64,000 bases of DNA from an uncultured Chloroflexota bacterium (GTDB lineage Bacteria > Chloroflexota > Dehalococcoidia > Lucifugimonadales > CAJXCD01), in contig CAJXCD010000002.1 of assembly GCA_913051545.1 (NCBI GenBank), positions 88,220-152,219 on the forward strand. Reading direction: 5' to 3'. Both the position numbers and the translations under genes were made by a program. Each line of letters starts with the position of its first letter. Position 1 is the stretch's first letter. The notes beneath the pieces are model-generated. The model saw only the letters and a program-made list of their open reading frames with translations, had not been told where the DNA came from and searched no databases. Shown here one piece after another: positions 51,723 through 61,499 of the stretch.

Positions 51723-53576
51723 CTAGCGATTATTTTCAGTTTTTCCTTTCGAAATATCTCGGTTATGTCTATACCGCGCTCCGCCGGACAACACCTTTTT
51801 CCTAAGTCTGTAATTCAAGGGGGTAACTTCTAAAAGTTCATCTTCAGATATAAAATCTAAGGCATCTTCAATGCTCATTTTTACTGAAGGGCTCAATCGC
51901 TTTGAAATATCTGCAGTTGATGACCGCATGTTTGTAAGTTTTTTTTCCTTGCACACATTTATGACTATGTCCTGATCCTTGGGGTGCACGCCTACTACCA
52001 TACCTTCGTACACTGGGGTTCCGGGATCTACGAAAGTCTTACCTCTTTCCTGTGCATTTATTAGCCCATACGTGATAGCCGAGCCACGTTCTGAAGCTAC
52101 CAGCGCACCGTGTATTGAAGATGTTATATTTCCGGACATAGGTTTATGCCCTGAGAAAATCCTGTTTGCTACTCCGGTACCACGCGTATCTCTCAGAAGG
52201 GCTGATCTGAACCCGATTAGACCCCTTGTTGGTATTTCATATTCTAATCTGACATTGCCTGTACCGTCGTTTACTATATTAGATAGTGATGCCAGGCGTC
52301 CTGATAGATTTTCAGTCAATACTCCGATGTATTCCTCTTGAGTGTCTATGGTCAAATATTCATAAGGTTCGTATGTAATAGCATCGATTGTTTTGGTTAC
52401 GGGTTCTGGCTTTGAAACTTGAAATTCATAGCCCTCTCGTCTCATAGTCTCAACTAGTATAGTCAGGTGTAATTCACCTCTCCCTGATACGAGAAATTCA
52501 TCAGGGGTATCAGTTTGTTCTACTCTTAAGCTGACATTAGTTCTAAGTTCACGAAGGAGCCGTTCGTGCAGGGTTCGTGAAGTAGAATGTGTGCCGTCTT
52601 TACCCATGAAAGGTGATGTATTTACACCGAAAGTCATTTTTACGGTAGGTTCATCTATTGTTATAGCTGGAAGAGCTTCAGGACATTTGCTATCGGCTAT
52701 CGTGTCTCCTATAGATATGTCATTTATTCCACAAATCGCTACTATCTCTCCGGCCGGCGCATTCTGTACCTCCGTACGTTCTAATCCATGAAATACAAAT
52801 ACCTTCTCCAAATTCTGAGATAGTGATTCAGAGCCTTCTCGTATCCGGTCCACCATAGTCTTACTAGTAGCCGTTCCGCGAGATACGCGACCGATAGCTA
52901 TTTGACCCAAATAATTATCGTAATCCAATGCTGTGACTAACATTTGGAACGGTTTTTTAGGATCACCTGTCGGAGGAGGCACATTTTCTATCATTGCCTG
53001 TAAAAGTGGCTCCATGTCTTTTTTGGTATCGTCTAGATCTTTGACTACATACCCATCTTTTGCAGATGCGAATAGTGTAGGGAAGTCTAATTGTTCGTCT
53101 TTTGTTGCGACTTCAAGGAATAGGTCTTGTACCAACTCTACTACTTCTGAGACCCTGGCTTGAGAGCGGTCAATTTTGTTAATTATCACCATTGGCGACA
53201 CGTCGTGTATAAGAGCCTGCTGTAGGACGAAACGACTTTGTGGCATTGGGCCATCAATTGCATCAACTAGTAGAAGGCATCCGTCAGCCATGTTCATGAT
53301 ACGTTCTACTTCTCCACTGAAATCGGAATGCCCTGGGGTGTCAATGATGTTGATTTTTGTACCCTTATAAGTTACTGCTGTGTTTTTTGCCAGTATAGTT
53401 ATTCCTCGCTCTTGTTCCAGTGGATTGGAGTCCATGATAAGAGTTCCAATCTTCTGGTGTGTATCAAAGATTTGGCACTGTTTTAGAAGAGCATCGACTA
53501 AGGTTGTCTTGCCATGGTCTACATGAGCAATTATGGCGATGTTTCTAATTTCAGCAGGAGACACGAATAGGTCCAA
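51723..53576 (-). CDS. typA: Translational GTPase TypA/BipA
   Basis: A ribosome-associated GTPase of 617 residues in cell stress and 50S assembly. G1 is [10 protein letters not shown], the switch region ERGITI, G3 [13 protein letters not shown]4 INKID. Later EF-G-like domains II-III and V include [20 protein letters not shown] and [11 protein letters not shown]. The open frame extends to 53642; the TTG at 53576 has AAAGGA 8 bases upstream, and the GTG at 53564 is another option. Housekeeping gene inside an otherwise catabolic region. Confidence 0.96.
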   Translation of the reverse strand: MDLFVSPAEIRNIAIIAHVDHGKTTLVDALLKQCQIFDTHQKIGTLIMDSNPLEQERGITILAKNTAVTYKGTKINIIDTPGHSDFSGEVERIMNMADGCLLLVDAIDGPMPQSRFVLQQALIHDVSPMVIINKIDRSQARVSEVVELVQDLFLEVATKDEQLDFPTLFASAKDGYVVKDLDDTKKDMEPLLQAMIENVPPPTGDPKKPFQMLVTALDYDNYLGQIAIGRVSRGTATSKTMVDRIREGSESLSQNLEKVFVFHGLERTEVQNAPAGEIVAICGINDISIGDTIADSKCPEALPAITIDEPTVKMTFGVNTSPFMGKDGTHSTSRTLHERLLRELRTNVSLRVEQTDTPDEFLVSGRGELHLTILVETMRREGYEFQVSKPEPVTKTIDAITYEPYEYLTIDTQEEYIGVLTENLSGRLASLSNIVNDGTGNVRLEYEIPTRGLIGFRSALLRDTRGTGVANRIFSGHKPMSGNITSSIHGALVASERGSAITYGLINAQERGKTFVDPGTPVYEGMVVGVHPKDQDIVINVCKEKKLTNMRSSTADISKRLSPSVKMSIEDALDFISEDELLEVTPLNYRLRKKVLSGGARYRHNRDISKGKTENNR

Positions 53577-53876
53577 ACTGAAAATCCTTTGTTTTAAGCC
53601 AGTCTTGTTAACGAAACAAAACAGCATAGTTAGATTTATCAAGCCTTTAATAATGGTCTAATATTGGTAGTGGAGTGTAAAGATATAATTAGAGCGTAAC
53701 ATGCCAAATATTCACTTGTTATTGTACTTTTAGTCAGTGCTGTATTAAATTTCACACGTATTTATTTATTAAAAGTATTGAATACTTGGCTAGATCTTGC
53801 ATGTTATTCCGGTAATAATATTACTATTGGTCGCATAAATATTGCTTTGTACCTATTACATAAAGGAGAGAATCTA

Positions 53877-54641
53877 GTGCTTACGAGCGAACAGATTGCG
53901 CAATTTGACACCTTCGGGTTCATATTGATGAGAGGGCTATTTTCTCAAGGGGAAATGAAGTCAATTGAAGATGGATTCGAAACAATAATGGTTCAAGATC
54001 GTGGAAGGAAAGAGTACAGAGGGGAAAGACAAAGCCTGGAGCCTTTCGCAGAAAAAGAGCCAATTTTAACTAGCCTCGCTGATGATGATCGTATATATAA
54101 GCCGATTGAGCAGTTATTGGGTTCTGGATTTGTATGGGAGGGTTCAGATGGGAATCACTACACCGGTGATACGTTGTGGCATCCGGACAAAGGTGGTGAA
54201 GCTGTGAGATTAGGATATAGGCAGATCAAGGTTATTTTCTATTTGGATAAGTTATCAAAGGATGATGGATGTCTTAGGGTCATACCGGGCTCTCATAAAG
54301 AACCTTTACATTCTAGTTTGCTGAGTCTTCAGAATCGTGACAATGATAACTTTGGAGTTAGTCAATCAGAGATCCCCGGGTATCCTCTTGAAACATCACC
54401 AGGCGATGTAATATTTTTCCACCAGAGTCTGTTTCATGCTTCCTTTAATGGCGGTGAAGGCAGGCGTATGTTCACTTTTGTTTTTGCGGAACGACCAGAG
54501 ACTAAAGAGCAGATATCTTACGTAAGTGGCTTCAGTGTGTCATTTAAACCACGAAGAGTATTAGTTGATAGTGACCGTCCTAGAATTCGTCAGATGATGG
54601 AACCGCTGGTAGAGATAGGGTTAGAGGTAGTAGGACCCTAA
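53877..54641 (+). CDS. Phytanoyl-CoA dioxygenase (PhyH) family protein 3
   Basis: A 254-residue Fe(II)/2-oxoglutarate oxygenase. The triad is His102, Asp104 (LWHPDKGG) and His187 (LFHASFNGG), with Arg196/197 nearby; GCLRVIPGSHKEP is the core. The open frame reaches back to 53778, but GTG at 53877 has AAAGGAGA 7 bases upstream and matches the start of paralogue 2. It stands alone on the plus strand between typA and an aldo/keto reductase. Substrate unknown. Confidence 0.88.
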   Translation: MLTSEQIAQFDTFGFILMRGLFSQGEMKSIEDGFETIMVQDRGRKEYRGERQSLEPFAEKEPILTSLADDDRIYKPIEQLLGSGFVWEGSDGNHYTGDTLWHPDKGGEAVRLGYRQIKVIFYLDKLSKDDGCLRVIPGSHKEPLHSSLLSLQNRDNDNFGVSQSEIPGYPLETSPGDVIFFHQSLFHASFNGGEGRRMFTFVFAERPETKEQISYVSGFSVSFKPRRVLVDSDRPRIRQMMEPLVEIGLEVVGP

Positions 54642-54705
54642 ATGTTCTGGTGAAGTGGAGTTTGGTATAAATCACTTACACTAGATTCGGAGACATTTAT
54701 ACCGG

Positions 54706-55560
54706 CTATTTATCTGAACTTATATCGATAGAATCTAGACGTTGGCAGGCTTCTTTGTAGACATCTTGAGATAAGGGTCCTTTCATAATCGATGCAACAT
54801 TTTCGTTTAGGTGTTCTGTGTTGGTTGTACCTACGATGTTTGTATGAGTATCCGGGTGAGAGAGAGTGAATCGCACCATCCAGGCCGTACGTGTTTCTTC
54901 GGGTTCTAGTAATTCGTCTAATCCTGCTTTTTCAAAGTTAGCCCATTGGTCCGTGTTACCAGTACCTATGCCAGGTTCGCCAAGAGCGACACCTCCACGA
55001 ATTAGAATTCCTGCTCCAGCGTTGGCCGCTTTACTAATTAAATTTTCATGATTTCGTTCCAGGGCTGAGTATGGAATTTGGAATATATCAAATACGTTCC
55101 AATCTATGAAAGTTCGTATATGTGGTAAATTGGTTGAAATACCAATCCATCTAACTTTTCCTTGTTTACGCATTTCGTTCAATGCCTGCACCAATTCACC
55201 ATTTTCACATTCAATTACACTAGGGCCATGTAGTTGCAAGATATCCACATATTCAGTTCCGAGTCTTCGTAGGCTATCGTGTAGACTTTCTGTTATGCCT
55301 TTCCGGTTCCAGGTGTGACCTTTAGTGGCTATGTAATATTCTGATCGTCTGTGACCTATAAATTTAGCTATTAGTTCTTCACTGTTGCCGTATGATATAG
55401 CAGTATCTATAAGGTTTATTCCGGAGTCCAAAACAGCGTTCAGGATATTGTTACGTTGATTGTTATCCATAGGTTTTCTATGGCCTGACCCATACCCTAA
55501 TCTAGTAACTTTAAGTCCTGTACGTCCTAGGACAGCTGTTGGAAGCGAACTTTGATTCAA
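54706..55560 (-). CDS. Aldo/keto reductase
   Basis: A 284-residue NAD(P)H-dependent AKR barrel. Catalytic tetrad: Asp and Tyr in NLIDTAISYGNSEE, Lys in YYIATKGHTW and His in ILQLHGPS. Conserved LGRTGLKVTRLGYGSG opening. TTG at 55560 with GGAG 6 bases upstream is the only suitable start. It lies 26 bases after the aminotransferase gene and may share its transcript. The substrate aldehyde or ketone is unknown. Confidence 0.9.
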   Translation of the reverse strand: MNQSSLPTAVLGRTGLKVTRLGYGSGHRKPMDNNQRNNILNAVLDSGINLIDTAISYGNSEELIAKFIGHRRSEYYIATKGHTWNRKGITESLHDSLRRLGTEYVDILQLHGPSVIECENGELVQALNEMRKQGKVRWIGISTNLPHIRTFIDWNVFDIFQIPYSALERNHENLISKAANAGAGILIRGGVALGEPGIGTGNTDQWANFEKAGLDELLEPEETRTAWMVRFTLSHPDTHTNIVGTTNTEHLNENVASIMKGPLSQDVYKEACQRLDSIDISSDK

Positions 55561-55586
55561 TGGTTACTCCAATCGTTTATATTTTC

Positions 55587-56528
55587 TTAGATTGATACCC
55601 CAGCTTCTTCCATGTATTCTTTTGCTTGAGCCACGATGTCTACTCCAACCATTTCGCTGAATGCGTCGGTGAGGGATTTAACCATCGGTCCTACTTTACC
55701 ATCTCCAATCTCCATACCGTTGAATTTCGTCGCCGGCATTATTGCAATTGTTGTGCTGGTTATAAACGCTTCATCCGCATTCGCAAGATCATAAGGCTCG
55801 AGATTGGTTTCATGGCAGGGAATACCGAGTTCATCCGCAAGTTCTATCACTGCTCCTCTGGTAACTCCTCGTAGTATGTTTCGTCCTTCAGGTGTGAATA
55901 ATTCTCCATCTTTAATCAGGAAGAAATTATTTCCAGTGCCTTCGGTGATAAATCCATTTTCATCCGTTAACAATGCAGAAGCATTTTTTTCGAATTTTTC
56001 AGCTTGTAAGTTAGCTATCTGGTAGTACAGACGACTTCTGTTTTTCACCTTAGGGTCAAGGAAACGTGCCGGCACAGATTGCTGAGGCGTGATAACTAGA
56101 TGTATTCCCGTTTCGTACTCATGTGCATGAGGACCAAGGTGCCATATTAAAGGCCAGCAATTTATAGTTACTGTAGGTTTAATGCCGTTAGGGAAGAGTC
56201 TCACATAGTTTGGGAGTGGACCTCTGGAAACATTATGCATGATCTGAAAATCTAAGCCTTTAGGAAAGCATTCCTTATTAACCTCTATGGTTTTAAGAGT
56301 TGCCTCCTCCATTTCATCTATTGACATTTCTGGATCAATTTCAGTTACTTTAAGGCTTGCATAAAGACGTTCTAGGTGATGTCTCAGACGAAATGGTTCA
56401 TGGTTGTACACCCTAGTCATTTCAAAAACCATATCTCCGAACATCACGGCCGAATCAAAAATAGATATGCGAGCGTCCTGTTCAGAAACGAATTCTCCGT
56501 TTAAATAAACTTTTCTGTGTTCTGCCAT
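55587..56528 (-). CDS. Class IV aminotransferase (branched-chain/D-amino-acid type)
   Basis: A fold type IV PLP aminotransferase, 313 residues. The PLP Lys is in VKNRSRLYYQIANLQAE, and FITEGTGNNFFLIKDGELFTP with NILRGVTRGAVIELA are conserved. Both branched-chain and D-amino-acid transaminases use this fold; the sequence does not settle which. ATG at 56528 follows a G-rich SD. Confidence 0.87.
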   Translation of the reverse strand: MAEHRKVYLNGEFVSEQDARISIFDSAVMFGDMVFEMTRVYNHEPFRLRHHLERLYASLKVTEIDPEMSIDEMEEATLKTIEVNKECFPKGLDFQIMHNVSRGPLPNYVRLFPNGIKPTVTINCWPLIWHLGPHAHEYETGIHLVITPQQSVPARFLDPKVKNRSRLYYQIANLQAEKFEKNASALLTDENGFITEGTGNNFFLIKDGELFTPEGRNILRGVTRGAVIELADELGIPCHETNLEPYDLANADEAFITSTTIAIMPATKFNGMEIGDGKVGPMVKSLTDAFSEMVGVDIVAQAKEYMEEAGVSI

Positions 56529-56684
56529 TTGCCCCCCCTGCCAAGATAACTCATTGGAGTTGAGTCTATAGTTGATATTGATTCGATGTCAAAGTTTTGT
56601 TTTTAGTGAGGTGGGGGTCTTAAAGGACTTCAGGAACATATTAAGGTTTATTCATAAGTAGTGCAAAGAGGTCAATAACGGTAG

Positions 56685-58103
56685 CTAGTCACATACTGGT
56701 GGAAGCTTTTTCCAAAATCCGGTAGCATCCTCAAATGCTTTCGCGAGTTGTAGCACTCCTAGTTCATCCCTGTATCTTCCAACTATTTGTACCCCTACTG
56801 GTAATCCCTCTGGTGTGAATCCGCACGGGACAGATATGGCAGGATGGCCTGTAGCTGATATGTAGTAGCAAGACTTCATCCATTCGATGAAATTTTTCAT
56901 CTTAATCTCGTTGATTTCTTCTATCCAATACTGATTTACATCAAATGGTGGAACTTGGCTAACCGGACAGATTATGAACTCGTATTTGTTCATGAAATCG
57001 TTCATGTTTAAGAACAATTCAGTTCGTTTAATTTCTGCTTCACCGATGTCCGGACCACTAAGTTCTACACCTCTTTCTATATCCCATACCAAGGTTTCTT
57101 TAAGTTCGTTACGATGATTTTTTAGTAAGTCTTTTTGGCTAAGTTCTCTAGCCCAGCCTCTCCATGTCAAAAATGTCTCGTCAGCGTGTGTAAGGTCGGG
57201 GTCTACATCTTCAATATCACATCCGATATTATTAAATGTTACGCGCTGAGACTCGATCACAGCGGATGTTCTGGGATCTACTGGAAGTCCTCCCAAATCT
57301 CGACTCCACGCTATTCTTACCCCATTGAAGTCACGTTTCAATGGCTCAAGAAATTTATCTCCAGGTTCACTAATTGAAATTGGCACACGTAAATCTGGTC
57401 CTGCAATTGCAGTGAGGAACAGAGCGCAATCTTCTACGTTTCTTGCCATAGGACCATGGACTGACAGGGGAGACCACGAAATTTTTTCGGGATACATTGG
57501 AACTCTACCAGGTGAAGTTCGGAATCCGACTACATTGCAGTATCCTGCAGGGTTTCTCAAGGATCCACCAGTATCGCTACCGTCTGCTATGGGGAGCATT
57601 CTAGTCGCTAATGATACTGCTGCTCCTCCACTACTTCCCCCGCAAGTACGAGTAGTGTCGTATGGATTCAGCGTTTTCCCGAATACTTCGTTGTATGTTT
57701 GTGATCCTGCTCCAAATTCCGGAGTATTGGTTTTACCTATGGTTACGGCTCCACTGGCTTGCATTCTGTCTACTATCAGAGCGTTGTGGTCAGGTATGTT
57801 GTCTTTAAATAATTTAGATCCGAAAGTTGTTCGAATTCCTTTCGTTGGTGCCAGATCCTTGTGTGCTGTGGGGAGCCCATGGAGGATTCCAACTGACTCA
57901 TTTTTCGAAATAGCTTTATCGGCTGCATCAGCTCCTTTTAGTCCTAATTCAGGGTGTAGAGTTACTATGGCATTAACTCTTGGATTTACATTTTCAATTT
58001 GAGTAAGGTGGGCTTCCATCACTTCTCGGGCTGATATTTGTTTTGTTCGGATCTTATCTGCCATATCTACAGCAGTCATATTACAGATTTCTTTGTATGA
58101 CAT
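56685..58103 (-). CDS. Amidase signature family enzyme
   Basis: A 472-residue amidase (GatA-type fold) using a Ser-cisSer-Lys triad: Lys in LPTAHKDLAPTKG, the cis Ser and nucleophile in TCGGSSGGAAVSLATRMLP with DGSDTGGSLRNPAGY. The end VGVQIVGRYRDELGVLQLAKAFE is typical. It is not clearly the GatA subunit, as no gatB or gatC is near. Likely hydrolyses an amide in a catabolic pathway. The gene upstream (58139) is a DHDPS-like paralogue 35 bases away on the same strand. Confidence 0.9.
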   Translation of the reverse strand: MSYKEICNMTAVDMADKIRTKQISAREVMEAHLTQIENVNPRVNAIVTLHPELGLKGADAADKAISKNESVGILHGLPTAHKDLAPTKGIRTTFGSKLFKDNIPDHNALIVDRMQASGAVTIGKTNTPEFGAGSQTYNEVFGKTLNPYDTTRTCGGSSGGAAVSLATRMLPIADGSDTGGSLRNPAGYCNVVGFRTSPGRVPMYPEKISWSPLSVHGPMARNVEDCALFLTAIAGPDLRVPISISEPGDKFLEPLKRDFNGVRIAWSRDLGGLPVDPRTSAVIESQRVTFNNIGCDIEDVDPDLTHADETFLTWRGWARELSQKDLLKNHRNELKETLVWDIERGVELSGPDIGEAEIKRTELFLNMNDFMNKYEFIICPVSQVPPFDVNQYWIEEINEIKMKNFIEWMKSCYYISATGHPAISVPCGFTPEGLPVGVQIVGRYRDELGVLQLAKAFEDATGFWKKLPPVCD

Positions 58104-58138
58104 TCGTTTATTCCTATTTAAACCATCAAGCCATTCGA

Positions 58139-59125
58139 TTACTTGAAAAGCTCATCGTTCCAATCCACCCAATCGAGTATGCCACTAGACTTTACTATCG
58201 TATTGGTTTCGTCAATCACTTCTTGTGGGTAACTTGATTGTGCCGGGAAATGTGGCCCTGTATCCATTCCCAGTGACTTTAATCTCAGTCGTGCTGAAGG
58301 TCCTTCCCCCATACCGTCAATGCGTTGTGCTCGGTTAGGACCTTTTTCTTTTTCCAATTTAAGGACAGGGTCGATATTCAGCTTTAATTCTAGTTCGTCA
58401 AATTCATCGAATCTACGTTCTCTTATTAGCTGCAATTTATAAAGAGAAAGCCTAGGTGCAACATTAACTAAAAAGTCAGTAAAACCAGTCGCGCCAACCT
58501 TGTACCCAATTGACATGATGCTTCCATTACTAATGAAATTCAACTCTTTACTGAAAAGTCTGATCATGTCAATGTAATGTTGGACTCGAGTTGTAGACCA
58601 TTTTATTCCTACAAAATTGTCTATCTCTAAAAATCTCTCGATCAAACGGGCAGAAAAATTGTATCCACCCGGCATTGCCCAGGGTGTGTTATAAGCCATT
58701 ATGCCTATTTCGACATTATCACTGATATGTTTGTAGTGTCCAAATATTTCATCTTCTGTTGGTTGCATATACCTTGGTGGAGCACACTGTATAAAATTTA
58801 TACCAAGATCTGCTGCATATGATGCTTTTCTGGCGGCTCTTCTGGCGCTTAATTCGAATATGCCTATGCCTGTAGGAACCCTGTTATTTACAGTTTCTGC
58901 CAATGCGTTTGCCATTGATTCCCACTCAAAGTCGTCTAGGAAATATCCTTCACCAAGTCCTCCTGCGATAAAGAGAATAGAATTGTCTGCAGAAATCCCG
59001 TTTTTTAGCAGCCAGGATATATGTAGCTTTGTTTTATCCAGTTCGAGGTTGTGATTTTGATCGTTAAATGTCGGAAGTGAAGCTGATATTCCAGATAATT
59101 GTTGCTTCCATTCGGATTTTGACAT
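58139..59125 (-). CDS. DHDPS/NAL-family aldolase or dehydratase 4
   Basis: A 328-residue member, more distant from the others. Tyr145 (IMAYNTPWA) and Lys175 (FVGIKWSTTR) are intact; FIAGGLGEGYFLDD holds the GxGE motif and QCAPPRYMQPTEDE the conserved loop. The last third is changed. ATG at 59125. It is cotranscribed with the amidase probably. Divergent amidohydrolase gene lies across a 210-base gap with an inverted repeat. Confidence 0.83.
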   Translation of the reverse strand: MSKSEWKQQLSGISASLPTFNDQNHNLELDKTKLHISWLLKNGISADNSILFIAGGLGEGYFLDDFEWESMANALAETVNNRVPTGIGIFELSARRAARKASYAADLGINFIQCAPPRYMQPTEDEIFGHYKHISDNVEIGIMAYNTPWAMPGGYNFSARLIERFLEIDNFVGIKWSTTRVQHYIDMIRLFSKELNFISNGSIMSIGYKVGATGFTDFLVNVAPRLSLYKLQLIRERRFDEFDELELKLNIDPVLKLEKEKGPNRAQRIDGMGEGPSARLRLKSLGMDTGPHFPAQSSYPQEVIDETNTIVKSSGILDWVDWNDELFK

Positions 59126-59242
59126 GGATACTCCTTATTTGTAGTCATGGATTAAAATAATCTTGAAAATCTACAAACTTTACTATATGTCAGTTAGGTA
59201 TTGATATTCAACGTTATCGATCAGGTAGTATCATTTAATTAG

Positions 59243-59260
59243 TTGATTCTTGTAAGAATC
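59243..59260. repeat. Inverted repeat in divergent control region
   Basis: TGATTCTT (59243-59250) and AAGAATCA (59253-59260) form an 8-bp inverted repeat with a 2-base centre, between the DHDPS-like gene on the minus strand and the amidohydrolase on the plus strand. Likely an operator for a dimeric regulator, but no regulator gene is nearby. The rest of the gap shows no clear sigma-70 boxes. Confidence 0.45.
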
Positions 59261-59335
59261 ATAGATGGAATTCTACGCAGATTTTCTGTATAAGTACAAA
59301 AGAAATAACAGTTCTATCTTATAAGGGGGAATTGT

Positions 59336-60760
59336 ATGAAGGTTAGCGATATTGATTTATTAGTAAAAAATGCTTATGTGGTCACTATGGATTCTCAGAG
59401 AAGAGTTATAAATGATGGATACATAGGCATAAAAAATGGTGTTATTACTGAAGTAGGGTTGATCCAAGATATATCTCCTGAAGTGAGTGCAGAAACTGTT
59501 ATTGATGCTCACGGGGCGTTGGTGCATCCTGGTTTTATTGATACACATATTCATTTGCTCTATCACAATATAAGGTGGGCCAACGAAGATGGGGTAGGGT
59601 GGGATACAGGTGCATTACCTATCCATGGGGAGTATGGATCTTTGCTAGGTCAGGGGTTAACTGAAGCAGTTCAGGATTCCGATGATATAGCGGAGGCTAG
59701 TATAAAGTTGGCTGCTCTCGAAATGGCACGAAATGGCACTACCTGTTTTCTTGAAGCGGGTGGCGTTAGCCAGGGGGATTTGGCAGCTCAATGTATAGAG
59801 GAAATTGGTATACGGGGTATGCTAGGTGGTCCTTTTGTCAAAGATATTAGTCCTGATAATCCGGTTTCCACGCCAGCTTCTCTAGATGAAGCAGTCAGTA
59901 ATATGGGTTTGGAGTTAGGTCGTAACACAAATCCTGATAGTTTAGTGCGTGGTGTAGTTACTATCAGTGGTATGGGTTCAGCTTCAGATGAGCTTCTATT
60001 GGCGGCAAAATCAATGGCTGACGAACATGGCGTGATTTTTAATATGCACCAATCATACTGGCGGGGTGATGCTGAAAACGATGATCTTCGTTTGGGTCGA
60101 CATCCTTTAGTACATTATTTTGATATAGGGGTACTTGGTGAGAACTGTACGTTCTCTCATGTGAATATTGTTAGGGATGATGAAATGCGACCGGTAATTG
60201 ATAGCGGTATGTCAATTTCATGGTGTCCTATTGCGTCGATGCTGTACGGGGTTGGGGGTTCTATACAGGGGAAGCATCTCGAGCTTTATAAACAGGGTCA
60301 GAACATAGCGTTGGGATGCGATTCTGCTAATTGGACTAGTTCTTTCGACGTTGGTGAACAGGCATTCATAGCTCTTTTAACTGCTCGAGAGAAAACTGAG
60401 CAATCTGACGCTTTAGTTGCTGAAGATGTTTTTGAAATGGCTACGATAAACGGTGCTAAAGCTATAGGTATGTCGGATACTTTGGGTTCACTGGAAGTTG
60501 GGAAAAAGGCTGATTTAGTTATTAGAAAGTCGGACTTGCCAGAATCATTTCCAGAGCTTGACCCAATACGATCGGTGATATTCTCAAGTCGGTCTAGGAG
60601 TGTTGATACTGTGATAGTAGATGGTCAAATTATAGTTAAAGGTGCATGTTCTACCAGAGTTGATGAGCAAGAAATCTTTGCTAGGTCCAACGAAATATCT
60701 CAAGATGTACTTGAACGTTTAGACAGATCCCCTCCTAGCGGTCCTTGGAAAAGAATTTGA
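59336..60760 (+). CDS. Amidohydrolase (cytosine/guanine deaminase-like)
   Basis: A 474-residue TIM-barrel metal hydrolase. Metal ligands: HxH in GFIDTHIHLLYH, His in FNMHQSYW, His in TFSHVNIV and Asp in LGCDSANWTSS. The C-terminal part, GKKADLVIRKSDL, completes the composite beta domain. Enzymes with this layout deaminate 8-oxoguanine, triazines or S-adenosylhomocysteine. A strong SD (AAGGGGG) precedes the ATG. It faces a minus-strand cluster with amidase, suggesting linked nitrogen compound breakdown. Confidence 0.87.
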   Translation: MKVSDIDLLVKNAYVVTMDSQRRVINDGYIGIKNGVITEVGLIQDISPEVSAETVIDAHGALVHPGFIDTHIHLLYHNIRWANEDGVGWDTGALPIHGEYGSLLGQGLTEAVQDSDDIAEASIKLAALEMARNGTTCFLEAGGVSQGDLAAQCIEEIGIRGMLGGPFVKDISPDNPVSTPASLDEAVSNMGLELGRNTNPDSLVRGVVTISGMGSASDELLLAAKSMADEHGVIFNMHQSYWRGDAENDDLRLGRHPLVHYFDIGVLGENCTFSHVNIVRDDEMRPVIDSGMSISWCPIASMLYGVGGSIQGKHLELYKQGQNIALGCDSANWTSSFDVGEQAFIALLTAREKTEQSDALVAEDVFEMATINGAKAIGMSDTLGSLEVGKKADLVIRKSDLPESFPELDPIRSVIFSSRSRSVDTVIVDGQIIVKGACSTRVDEQEIFARSNEISQDVLERLDRSPPSGPWKRI

Positions 60761-60768
60761 CAGTTTGA

Positions 60769-61497
60769 TTATTTCGTGGTGGGTACGTATCCTGAAGGTT
60801 CAAGTATGACTATGGTAGGTCTACTTGTTTGCGATTCTGTCATTGGGAAACTCACAGTATTGGTTCCAGCGTATATCACGGGGTCATTTGAACGACGTTC
60901 TATAAATTTTTCCACTTTTGTCATTTCCCCGGGTCCAGATCCCGATACGGGTGCGAGATTGTAGTGCATTGGTACTATCCATGTTGGATCTAGATATTCA
61001 ATCATTGGATCCAGTTCGTGCAATGGCAATGTTAATGCTTCACCTGTCAGCGCTAAGAGTATGTCGCATCGGTTTTTGAATAGGGAGATTCTATCGTTAC
61101 TTAGTCCAAATCCAACATCTCCCATGTGTAAGAACCATAAACCTCCCACTTTGAAAGAGTAGAGAGCGTTGGCATCGGGTCCGTCCGGATGTCTGTCTGA
61201 TTCCCTTGCTTCCACAGCTATCAGTGGTTCGTTATAGATGAGTGGACTTTCATCGCTACGAGATACATCGAGTGCATTAATTACTTCTGGATTCCCATCC
61301 ACTAACTTATAGTTTGAATGAGCTACATCAGTTAGAGAACTACATGTCACTATGTCTCCCTCAAGGCGGATGTTGATATCCTCTTCTTTTGTCAGTTCTA
61401 GTGACCAGGGTTCGTAAGGGTCTGTAACGATTACTGGGCCATCATTTTCCCATATCCTGAAGCATGCAAGTGCAACCCATTCAAGATTCACAGACAT
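60769..61497 (-). CDS. Metallo-beta-lactamase-fold protein with degenerate metal motif
   Basis: A 242-residue UlaG-like MBL-fold protein. The usual THxHxDH metal motif is replaced by SSLTDVAHSN, so only the last His remains; further conserved elements are FLHMGDVGFG and PMHYNL. The frame is open to 61563, but the ATG at 61497 with GGAGA 6 bases upstream fits better, starting 2 bases after the upstream stop. It could bind other metals or be catalytically inactive. It shares an operon with the isomerase-like gene. Confidence 0.78.
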   Translation of the reverse strand: MSVNLEWVALACFRIWENDGPVIVTDPYEPWSLELTKEEDINIRLEGDIVTCSSLTDVAHSNYKLVDGNPEVINALDVSRSDESPLIYNEPLIAVEARESDRHPDGPDANALYSFKVGGLWFLHMGDVGFGLSNDRISLFKNRCDILLALTGEALTLPLHELDPMIEYLDPTWIVPMHYNLAPVSGSGPGEMTKVEKFIERRSNDPVIYAGTNTVSFPMTESQTSRPTIVILEPSGYVPTTK

Positions 61498-61499
61498 AT

